This document shows positions 27,249-34,964 of a stretch of DNA of 64,000 nucleotides, one piece after another. Each line of letters opens with the position of its first letter. Position 1 is the first letter of the stretch. Below the pieces are notes generated by a model that did not search any database, was not told the DNA's origin, and was given only the letters and a program-made list of their open reading frames with translations. The stretch is from positions 62,001-126,000 of the forward strand of contig CBDBVB010000030.1 in the NCBI GenBank assembly GCA_965212545.1, read 5' to 3'. A program made the translations under genes and the position numbers. Source of the DNA: JABDIP01 sp965212545. Its GTDB lineage: Bacteria > Pseudomonadota > Alphaproteobacteria > DSM-16000 > Inquilinaceae.

Positions 27249-27350
27249 ACCCCGACACCGAAGCCGACCGAGAGACGATCCGCCAGCCAATCATGACGTC
27301 GGCCCGTCCGGTGCCCGCTGCCGACCGGTCAGTGGAAAGGACCCCACCCC

Positions 27351-29057
27351 ATGCGCATTCTCTTCATCGCCAGCGGCTTCAACAGCCTGAGCCAACGCCT
27401 GTTCGTCGAACTCACCCAGCTCGGCCACGAGATCAGCGTCGAGTTGGACATCGATGACGCGACGTCCGAGCAAGCCGTCGACCTGTTTGCTCCCGACCTG
27501 ATCCTGGCGCCGTTCCTCAAACGCGCCATCCCTGAGAGCATCTTCAGCAAGCATCTTTGCCTTATCGTGCATCCCGGCATTCCCGGGGATCGCGGTCCGT
27601 CGGCACTCGACTGGGCGATCCTGAACCAGGAGCCGAGCTGGGGCGTCACCGTGCTGCAGGCCGAGGCCAAAATGGATGCGGGCCCGATCTGGGCGGCGGC
27701 CGGATTTCCGATGCGCAAGGCGAGCAAGTCGAGCCTCTATCGCAACGAGGTGACCGATGCGGCCGTCAAGGCGGTGCTTCAGGCCCTGAAGCGGGTCAAG
27801 AAGGGCGAAGGTCCGCCGGCGCCGGAGAAGGTCTGGACCGAGGCCCGCGGCATTGAGCGCCCGCCCTGCAAGCAGGTCGACCGCGAGATCAATTGGCGCC
27901 AGGACGATAGCGAGACCGTCCTGCGCAAGATGCTGAGCGCGGACGGCGCCCCGGGCATCAAGAACACACTGCGCAACCGCACGGTGTTCCTGCACGACCC
28001 GCGCCCGGCGACGGGGCTTACCGGCGAGCCAGGATCGATCGTTGCCAAGAGCGGGCCGGCGATCTGTCGCGCCACCACCGATGGGGCGGTGTGGATCGGC
28101 TATCTGCGGGACAAGGCGCATTCCGACTCGTTCAAGCTGCCGGCCACGGATCTGCTGGCGGACAATCTGGACGGCGTGCTGGACATTCCGGTGGATAGCG
28201 AGTGCGGCTATCACGAGATCACCTACGAGGAGAAGGACGGCGTCGGTTATCTCGGCTTCGACTTCTACAACGGCGCCATGAGCACGGCGCAGTGCGAGAG
28301 GCTGCTGGCCGCCTATCACGAGGCGTGCAAACGCGACACCAAGGTCATCGTGCTGACCGGCGGCTATGAATACTGGTCGAACGGCATCCATCTCAACCTG
28401 ATCGAGGCGGCGGACAGCGCGGCCGACGAGTCCTGGCGCAATATCAATGCCATCGACGATCTGGCCGAGGCCATCATCCGCACCGAGAGCCACATCACCG
28501 TGGCGGCGCTGCAGGGCAATGCCGGCGCCGGCGGGGTCTTTCTGGCGCGCGCCGCCGATCAGGTCTGGCTGCGCTCCGGTGTCATCCTCAGCCCGCATTA
28601 CAAGGACATGGGCAACCTGCACGGATCGGAATTCTGGACCTATCACCTGCCGCGCTGTGCCGGAGAGAAGAACGCCCAGCGGATCATCGATGCACGGCTG
28701 CCCATGGGGGCAGACGAGGCGATCGAGCTTGGCCTGGGCGAAGCGAAGCTGGCCGAAGGCCGGGAGGCGTTCCTCGCCGAAATGCAGGAGCGTGCCGAGA
28801 CGCTGGCCACCGAGCCGTCTCTGGACGCGATGCTGAAGGCGAAGAGCAAGCGGCGGACATCCGACGAGTTGGAGAAGCCCCTGGCTCAGTATCGCGAGGA
28901 GGAGCTGGAAGAGATGCGCACGAATTTCTACGGCGCCAACCCCAGCTATCACATCGCGCGCTACAACTTCGTCCACAAGGTCGGCAAGTCGCGCACCGCG
29001 ATCACCATCGCCCGCCACCGCGACCGCGGACGGCGGAAGGAAAAAAAGGCGTCGTAG
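27351..29057 (+). CDS. hypX: HypX/HoxX-like CO-forming protein (formyltransferase plus crotonase domains)
   Basis: A 568-residue two-domain protein. The N-domain (1-280) is a formyltetrahydrofolate transferase fold: MRILFIASGFNSLSQRL, CLIVHPGIPGDRGPSALDW with His74, and MDAGPIW with Asp109. The C-domain (285-568) is a crotonase fold: TGGYEYWSNGIHLN, QGNAGAGGVFLARAADQVW and SPHYKDMGNLHGSEFWTYHLP. HypX takes a formyl group from formyl-THF via coenzyme A and releases CO, which becomes the active-site ligand of NiFe hydrogenases under aerobic growth. Tyr417 and Glu427 match the spacing of the Tyr/Glu pair that I recall as functionally important in Aquifex HypX. It lies 102 bases after hypD-like. 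No hydrogenase gene is in the window. Confidence 0.9.
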   Translation: MRILFIASGFNSLSQRLFVELTQLGHEISVELDIDDATSEQAVDLFAPDLILAPFLKRAIPESIFSKHLCLIVHPGIPGDRGPSALDWAILNQEPSWGVTVLQAEAKMDAGPIWAAAGFPMRKASKSSLYRNEVTDAAVKAVLQALKRVKKGEGPPAPEKVWTEARGIERPPCKQVDREINWRQDDSETVLRKMLSADGAPGIKNTLRNRTVFLHDPRPATGLTGEPGSIVAKSGPAICRATTDGAVWIGYLRDKAHSDSFKLPATDLLADNLDGVLDIPVDSECGYHEITYEEKDGVGYLGFDFYNGAMSTAQCERLLAAYHEACKRDTKVIVLTGGYEYWSNGIHLNLIEAADSAADESWRNINAIDDLAEAIIRTESHITVAALQGNAGAGGVFLARAADQVWLRSGVILSPHYKDMGNLHGSEFWTYHLPRCAGEKNAQRIIDARLPMGADEAIELGLGEAKLAEGREAFLAEMQERAETLATEPSLDAMLKAKSKRRTSDELEKPLAQYREEELEEMRTNFYGANPSYHIARYNFVHKVGKSRTAITIARHRDRGRRKEKKAS

Positions 29058-29271
29058 GGCTCGCCGGTCTCCTTCGCACTGTCCCGCATGAGTGTAGCGG
29101 CGCTAGTGCCGCAACGTCGCCACCTGCTGTATCAGGCATAGGTCCATCGACCTCAATACATCTGGCCGCTGGAAAGCATCCGCCCCTGGGCGCGATGGTC
29201 ATTCCTCGAGGCGGGCAAATCGAGAAAACCCATTTGATCTCATAGATGCCCGCCAATCAGGAGCTTGAAAT

Positions 29272-29589
29272 TCAGGCCCACGAATCTGCGGCAGCGCCGA
29301 TCACCATCGCGACCGGCAAGCCCACCAGGATCGCGGCGACCGCACAAATGAAGGCAATGTGCTTCTCGTTGATGTACGCGAAACAGATGACAAGAGCGCC
29401 AAGGGCATAGGCCAATGTGAATGCCAGATACGCCCAACCCAATGCGGACGCCGCATGGCCTGATAGGACCTCGATCGTGATGATCGCGAAGATCAGCAGC
29501 AGATAGACGCCTCCCAGTATCGCTAACCTGATGCCGGCACGTCTGACTCCTGAAGATCTTGACCCGGCGTCCCTGACTTTGTCGGTCAT
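29272..29589 (-). CDS. Small three-helix membrane protein, unknown function
   Basis: A 105-residue protein with a charged N-terminus (about 20 residues, Arg/Ser-rich) and three hydrophobic helices near residues 20-42, 47-72 and 76-98. I do not recognise the family. The ATG at 29589 has TTGGAG seven bases upstream. It follows the racemase-like gene by 25 bases in the same direction, so the two probably form an operon; it could be a small transporter-like or accessory membrane protein. Confidence 0.55.
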   Translation of the reverse strand: MTDKVRDAGSRSSGVRRAGIRLAILGGVYLLLIFAIITIEVLSGHAASALGWAYLAFTLAYALGALVICFAYINEKHIAFICAVAAILVGLPVAMVIGAAADSWA

Positions 29590-29614
29590 CGCTACTCCAA
29601 GAGGTCGATCGTCT

Positions 29615-30334
29615 TCATTCCATCGTGATCGGGCGGTCAACGCCGCCCCGCACCGCCCGGCGCAGTGCGGCCCGGGCCAGCAGCCGGGTCGAGTCGAGGG
29701 TTGGCAGTGGGGAATTACCGTCGTCGATGATCAGCGGGATTTCCGTGCACCCGAGGATGACGGCGTCGCAGCCTGCGCTCTTCATCCGGTCGATGACCTG
29801 CTGGAAATAGGCGACGGCCTCGGGCCTGAAGACGCTGCAAACCAGCTCTTCCATGATGATGTGGTTGACGTCCGCGCGCTCGGTGGCGTTCGGCCGCTCG
29901 AATGTCAGCCCGTGCGCGGTGAGCCTTTCCGGATAGACCTCACTCTCGACGAGCCAGCGCGTCCCAGTCAGGCCGAGACGCTGGAACCCTCTGGCGGCCG
30001 CTTCTTCCGCCACCACCTCGGCAATGTGCAGCCAGGGCAGGGGCGAGCGCGGTTCGACATAGGGGAGAGCCTGGTGGATGGTGTTGTCCGGGCAGATCAG
30101 GAAATCCGCGCCGATTTTCGCGAGCTTTCTGGCCGAGGCCAGCATTACTTCGCCCACGCCCTGCCAATCGTCGCGGACGATGCAGTCCATATACTCGGCC
30201 AGCGAGGGCGTATGCATCGAGACTTCCGGATGCGCGTGCGTTCCCAGGTATTCCGCGCCCTCGACGCAGATGGTCCGGTAACACAGCGCCGCGCCTTCCG
30301 CGGAGCAGGCGACGATTCCGATATGTTCGGTCAT
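29615..30334 (-). CDS. Aspartate/glutamate racemase family protein
   Basis: A 239-residue protein of the Asp/Glu/hydantoin racemase superfamily. The two catalytic-type cysteines are Cys81 in LICPDNTIHQ and Cys196 in ILGCTEIPLI. Other family features are LGLTGTRWLV (about 120-129), a nucleotide-free substrate region, and the ending LPTLDSTRLLARAAL. It probably racemises or epimerises an amino acid-like substrate in the cytoplasm. ATG 30334 follows a TAGGAA site. A small membrane protein gene lies just downstream. Confidence 0.88.
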   Translation of the reverse strand: MTEHIGIVACSAEGAALCYRTICVEGAEYLGTHAHPEVSMHTPSLAEYMDCIVRDDWQGVGEVMLASARKLAKIGADFLICPDNTIHQALPYVEPRSPLPWLHIAEVVAEEAAARGFQRLGLTGTRWLVESEVYPERLTAHGLTFERPNATERADVNHIIMEELVCSVFRPEAVAYFQQVIDRMKSAGCDAVILGCTEIPLIIDDGNSPLPTLDSTRLLARAALRRAVRGGVDRPITME

Positions 30335-30475
30335 GGCGGTTCCTAGCATACTCAATGCCTGGAAGCCCGGAGCTTGATCGACTCCGGGCTGGCGCACGCA
30401 AACGCCGCCTGAATAGTATTGTTATGAGTTTCGATTCGGGAGGTTTCCCGAGCGCGCCCGTCCGGAGGACATCGC

Positions 30476-31534
30476 ATGAATGAATTGCCGACCACGATGC
30501 GCGGCGTGTGGCTCACCGGCCATGGGGGCTTCGACATGCTTGAGCTGCGCGGCGACATCCCGGTTCCGTCGCCGGGTCCGCGCGACGTGCTGGTCCGGGT
30601 GTCGGCGGCCGGCGTCAACAACACCGACATCAACACCAGGACGGCCTGGTATTCGAAGTCCGACGGTGCCGACGAGGACGCCAGCTGGGCCGGTGCGCCC
30701 ATCCATTTCCCGCGTATCCAAGGCGCCGATGTCTGTGGGCGGATCGTGGCGGTCGGGGATGAGATCGACGCGAGCCGGATCGGAGAGCGGATCCTGATCG
30801 AGCCGTGCATCCGCGAGGCGAACGGAGGGGTGCTCGAGGCTCCCTGGTATTTCGGCTCGGAATGCGACGGCGGATTTGCCGAATACACGATCGTCGCGTC
30901 ACGGCACGCCCGCGGGATCGACAGCACGCTGACCGACACTGAGCTTGCGTCCTTCCCCTGCTCATATTCCACGGCCGAGAACCTGTTGACCCGGTCGGCG
31001 GTCGGACCGGGCGATCGGGTTCTCGTCACCGGTGCTTCGGGCGGTGTGGGGTCCGCGGCGATACAATTGGCGACGGCCCGTGGCGCGCGGGTCATCGCCG
31101 TGACCAGCCCCGCGAAGTCGCAGGCCCTGCTGGACCTCGGCGCCGAGCGGACGCTCGCGCGGGAAGACAGCGTCGTCGAGACGCTTGGCCGCGACGGCGT
31201 CGACGTGGTGGTAGATCTGGTCGCCGGGCCGCAATGGCCGGAGTTGCTGGAAGCGCTGCGGCCGGGAGGGCGCTACGCCGTGGCCGGCGCGATCGGCGGG
31301 CCGATCGTCGAGTTGGACGTCCGGACCCTCTATCTGAAAGACCTGAGCCTGTTCGGCTGCACGGTCCTGGAGCCCGAGGTGTTCTCCAATCTGATCGATC
31401 ACATCGAACAGGGGCGCATATCACCGGTCGTCGCCGAGACCTTCCCGCTGGAGCGCATCGCCGACGCGCAGGCCGCCTTCCTGACCAAGAAACATATCGG
31501 AAAAATCGTTCTGACCCTGAACGACGCGGATTGA
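30476..31534 (+). CDS. Medium-chain dehydrogenase/quinone oxidoreductase-like protein
   Basis: A 352-residue MDR-superfamily protein. An N-terminal GroES-like domain carries VSAAGVNNTDINTR and IQGADVCGRIVAVG; the nucleotide-binding domain has VTGASGGVGSAAIQLA (about 184-199), and the C-terminal part has KKHIGKIVLTL. The typical zinc-binding residues of true alcohol dehydrogenases are not conserved; the VNNTD pattern is that of quinone oxidoreductases. It should reduce a carbonyl or enone with NAD(P)H; the substrate is unknown. CCGGAGGA precedes ATG 30476. It is divergent from the racemase gene. Confidence 0.85.
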   Translation: MNELPTTMRGVWLTGHGGFDMLELRGDIPVPSPGPRDVLVRVSAAGVNNTDINTRTAWYSKSDGADEDASWAGAPIHFPRIQGADVCGRIVAVGDEIDASRIGERILIEPCIREANGGVLEAPWYFGSECDGGFAEYTIVASRHARGIDSTLTDTELASFPCSYSTAENLLTRSAVGPGDRVLVTGASGGVGSAAIQLATARGARVIAVTSPAKSQALLDLGAERTLAREDSVVETLGRDGVDVVVDLVAGPQWPELLEALRPGGRYAVAGAIGGPIVELDVRTLYLKDLSLFGCTVLEPEVFSNLIDHIEQGRISPVVAETFPLERIADAQAAFLTKKHIGKIVLTLNDAD

Positions 31535-31541
31535 GCCGTCC

Positions 31542-31563
31542 CGAACTCGCGATAGGGAGTTCG
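31542..31563. terminator. Short hairpin between convergent genes
   Basis: CGAACTC and GAGTTCG pair around an eight-base loop, seven bases after the oxidoreductase stop and before the facing DUF3775 gene. It is modest, with no T-run. Confidence 0.4.
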
Positions 31564-31588
31564 TGACAAGCAGTGCCGTCGACGCGTT

Positions 31589-31993
31589 TTACAGGCGCCG
31601 CGCCTCGTACTCTTCGCAGGCGTAGCCCATGGCGGTCAGGCCTTCCTCCAGATAGTCGCCGAGCAGCGGAATGCCGGTCAGATATTCCGCAGTGCGGTCG
31701 TTGCGGGCATCGCGGGCTTCCGCGACGGCCTCGAGCCACTGCTTTCCGGTGAAGCTGCCGCGGCCGATCCAGGTGAGCGCCACCAGCTCGATCTGCTCGT
31801 CGCTGTTCAATTCGCGGATCGCGGAGGTCAACTCGTCGAATGTCGGATCGGCGGCGAAATCCTCCAGCACGTCCAGCTCGTCGTCATCGGCCGGGTTGTG
31901 ACCGGGGTCGGGCGCGACGGGCTCGACCTTCACATCGAATTCCTTGGCCTTCGCGATGATATAGCAGACCTTTTCGGCGCTGAGGCTGTCCAC
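31589..31993 (-). CDS. DUF3775 domain protein
   Basis: A 134-residue acidic protein. The end YLTGIPLLGDYLEEGLTAMGYACEEYEA and the central ALTWIGRGSFTGKQWLEAVAEARD fit the DUF3775 family, common in alphaproteobacteria and of unknown function. The start is taken as GTG 31993 (VDSLSAEKVCYIIAKAKEF), which has AGGAGA eight bases upstream; the frame continues a further 19 codons upstream without a good start. Confidence 0.75.
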   Translation of the reverse strand: MDSLSAEKVCYIIAKAKEFDVKVEPVAPDPGHNPADDDELDVLEDFAADPTFDELTSAIRELNSDEQIELVALTWIGRGSFTGKQWLEAVAEARDARNDRTAEYLTGIPLLGDYLEEGLTAMGYACEEYEARRL

Positions 31994-32188
31994 GGCTCTG
32001 TCTCCTGTTTGAGGCCGGAACATGGTGCCCGGTGGCGGGCCGCATGCCATTGAGGCAGGTCAATACGCTATGGCATGAGGCGTTGATCCAGGTCATGGGA
32101 GCGAGAAAAGAAAGCGCCCAATTTGCGTCGCAACGAGGCGGACGCATCGATGGCGTCCGCACGGACCACTTCGCCCGTGGAGGACGCA

Positions 32189-34621
32189 ATGGCAGACCCC
32201 CGATACATCCGTTGGTTTGAAGACCTTGGCATGGACGACGTGCCGATCGTCGGCGGCAAGAATGCCTCCCTGGGCGAGATGTATTGCGAGCTGGCGCCGC
32301 TCGGCGTGAAGCTTCCCAACGGATTCGCGGTGACCGCCGAGGCGTTCCGGACCGCCCTGACCGAGGCGGATGCCTGGGGCGAGTTGCATGCTCTGCTGGA
32401 CGATCTCGACAAGACCGACGTGCGAGCGCTGGCCGCCGCCGGTCGTAGGGCGCGGGAGATCGTCTATGCGGCCGGGCTGACCGATGAGATGCGGGCGCAG
32501 ATCTTGGAGGCCTATCGCAAACTGGTCGCCGAATACGGCGACGATTTGAGCGTGGCCGTGCGCAGTTCCGCCACAGCGGAGGACCTGCCGACCGCCAGCT
32601 TCGCCGGCCAGCACGACACCTATCTCAACGTCCATGGCGAGGAGATGCTGATCGATGCGGTCAAGCGCTGCAACGCCTCGCTGTTCACCGATCGGGCGAT
32701 CTCGTACCGCATCGACCAGGGTTTCGACCATTTCAAGGTCGCGCTGTCGGCCTGCGTGATGAAGATGGTGCGTTCCGACCTGGCCTCCAGCGGAGTCATG
32801 TTCTCGATCGATACCGAGACCGGGTTCCGCGACGCGGTGTTTATCACCGGCGCTTACGGGCTGGGCGAGAACGTGGTCCAAGGCGCGGTCGACCCGGACG
32901 AGTTCTATGTGCACAAGCCGACTTTCGTGCAGGGCCATCGGACGGTGCTGCGCCGGGCCCTGGGCGACAAGCAGATCAAGATGGTCTATGCCCCCGGCCG
33001 CACCCGCGAGCCGGTGGTGAACAAGCCGACGCCGAAGGCGGACCGGCGACGCTTCTGCGCCACCGATGACGAGGTGCTGACGCTGGCCGACTACGCGATC
33101 AAGATCGAGGATCACTATACGGCGCATGCCGGCGAGTCGCGTCCGATGGACATCGAATGGGCCAAGGACGGTCTCGACGGCGAGCTCTATATCGTGCAGG
33201 CGCGGCCGGAGACGGTGGCGTCTCAGCGCTCCGGCACGATGCTGGAGGAATTCATCCTGCAGGGCACCAGCGAGGTGCTAGTGTCCGGCCGGGCGGTCGG
33301 GACCAGGATCGGCACCGGCCGTATCCGGGTGGTGGTCGATACCGCGCATCTGCACGAATTCCAGCCTGGCGAGATCCTGGTCGCCGACACCACCTCGCCG
33401 GACTGGGAGCCGGTCATGAAAACCGCCGCGGCGGTGGTCACCAATCGCGGCGGAAGGACCTGTCATGCCGCCATCGTCGCGCGCGAGCTGGGCATTCCGG
33501 CCGTCGTAGGCGCCGAGCATGCCACCGAGAGCCTGAGCACCGGCGAGGAGGCCACGGTCTGCTGTGCCGAGGGCGATATCGGCCGCATCTACAAGGGCAT
33601 CGTGCCCTTCGAACTGAAGACCACCGATCTGACCGGCATCAGCCGGCCTGCGACCCACATCATGCTCAACCTCGGCAATCCCGAGATCGCCTTCAAGACC
33701 AGCTTCCTACCCAATGACGGGGTTGGGCTGGCGCGCATGGAGTTCATCATCAACGAGTACATCAAGGCCCATCCCATGGCCCTGCTGTATCCCGACAGGG
33801 TGTCGGACAACGCCGAGCGGGCGCAGGTGCTGGCGATGGTCGAGAGTTTCGACAAGCCGTCGGATTTCTTCGTCCAGCGGCTGTCGGAAGGGGTCGGGAC
33901 GATTGCCGCCGCGTTCTATCCAAAGCCTGTCGTGGTTCGGCTGTCGGACTTCAAGAGCAATGAATACGCCGCCCTGATCGGCGGGCACTCATTCGAGCCG
34001 GTCGAGGCCAACCCGATGATCGGGTTCCGCGGCGCCTCGCGATATGTGCACGAGGCCTATCGCGAGGGTTTCGCCCTGGAATGCGCCGCCATGAAACGGG
34101 TGCGCGACGAGATGGGGCTGACCAATCTGAAGCTGATGGTGCCATTCTGCCGCCGGCTCGACGAGGCCGACCGGGTGCTGGAAGTGATGGCCGAGCACGG
34201 CCTGGCGCGCGGCGAGAACGGCCTGGAAATCTACGTGATGTGCGAGATTCCCAACAACGTCATCCTGATCGACGAATTTGCCAAACGCTTTGATGGGTTC
34301 TCGATCGGGTCGAACGATCTGACCCAGCTGACCCTGGGCGTCGACCGAGATTCCGAGATGGTCGCTTTCGATTTCGATGAGCGCGATCCGGGCATGTTCG
34401 AGATGCTGCGTCTGGCGGTCGACGGCGCGAAACGAAACGAAAGGCATTCCGGCATTTGCGGCCAAGCGCCGTCGGACTATCCGGAAGTGGCGCAGTTCCT
34501 GGTCCGGCACGGCATCGACTCGATCAGCCTGACCCCCGACAGCGTGCTGAAGACGATGGCGGCAGTGCGGGAGATCGAGGAGGAGCAGGGCAGGGAGTCC
34601 CGGGCCCACGCCGCCGAGTGA
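32189..34621 (+). CDS. ppsA: Phosphoenolpyruvate synthase
   Basis: An 810-residue PEP synthase. The N-terminal nucleotide-binding part shows VGGKNASLGEM and VAVRSSATAEDLPTASFAGQ. The central phosphohistidine domain has GGRTCHAAIVARELG with the swivelling His426. The C-terminal PEP/pyruvate domain has FRGASRYVHEAY, FSIGSNDLTQLTLGVDRDSE and CGQAPSDYPE. The enzyme turns pyruvate and ATP into PEP, AMP and phosphate and is gluconeogenic. ATG 32189 follows GTGGAGGA; an upstream in-frame ATG would add an unlikely 22-residue leader. A strong hairpin lies downstream. Confidence 0.96.
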   Translation: MADPRYIRWFEDLGMDDVPIVGGKNASLGEMYCELAPLGVKLPNGFAVTAEAFRTALTEADAWGELHALLDDLDKTDVRALAAAGRRAREIVYAAGLTDEMRAQILEAYRKLVAEYGDDLSVAVRSSATAEDLPTASFAGQHDTYLNVHGEEMLIDAVKRCNASLFTDRAISYRIDQGFDHFKVALSACVMKMVRSDLASSGVMFSIDTETGFRDAVFITGAYGLGENVVQGAVDPDEFYVHKPTFVQGHRTVLRRALGDKQIKMVYAPGRTREPVVNKPTPKADRRRFCATDDEVLTLADYAIKIEDHYTAHAGESRPMDIEWAKDGLDGELYIVQARPETVASQRSGTMLEEFILQGTSEVLVSGRAVGTRIGTGRIRVVVDTAHLHEFQPGEILVADTTSPDWEPVMKTAAAVVTNRGGRTCHAAIVARELGIPAVVGAEHATESLSTGEEATVCCAEGDIGRIYKGIVPFELKTTDLTGISRPATHIMLNLGNPEIAFKTSFLPNDGVGLARMEFIINEYIKAHPMALLYPDRVSDNAERAQVLAMVESFDKPSDFFVQRLSEGVGTIAAAFYPKPVVVRLSDFKSNEYAALIGGHSFEPVEANPMIGFRGASRYVHEAYREGFALECAAMKRVRDEMGLTNLKLMVPFCRRLDEADRVLEVMAEHGLARGENGLEIYVMCEIPNNVILIDEFAKRFDGFSIGSNDLTQLTLGVDRDSEMVAFDFDERDPGMFEMLRLAVDGAKRNERHSGICGQAPSDYPEVAQFLVRHGIDSISLTPDSVLKTMAAVREIEEEQGRESRAHAAE

Positions 34622-34964
34622 CGGCCGGGCTGTAACCCGTAACGCACGAATTCCGACGGCCTCCGCGCGATGGCGGGCGGCCGTTGGAAGCCGAAGGTTC
34701 AGAATGTCGACGCCGTCCGGGTGGCATCGGGCAGCGGCGTGTCGCCGAGGACGTGTCGGAACCTTACGGAACGGTCGCGGCCAATCGCTGTTTTGGCGGC
34801 GCGTGTTGCATGCCCGGGCCTCGATACCGGCAAGGGTCTTCTCCTCCAAGAGAGAGGCGCTCCCGAAGCCCTGCATCGGGAGCGCCCCATATTCGCTGCC
34901 TTGTCCTGCCTATCGCAGGACAATTTCAGACGGCTTCACGACGTCTGATCGACAAGCTCTCCAT
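34622..34964. terminator. Intergenic region with strong hairpin between convergent genes
   Basis: Within this 343-base gap, GGCGCTCCCGA (34856-34866) pairs perfectly with TCGGGAGCGCC (34876-34886) around a nine-base loop. It lies between ppsA and the facing secreted-protein gene and probably ends transcription from both sides. The rest of the gap shows no gene. Confidence 0.65.

Noticed and set aside
27291..29018. Leftward open frame of 575 codons opposite hypX
   Set aside because: Antisense to a clear HypX with conserved motifs; no domain of its own.
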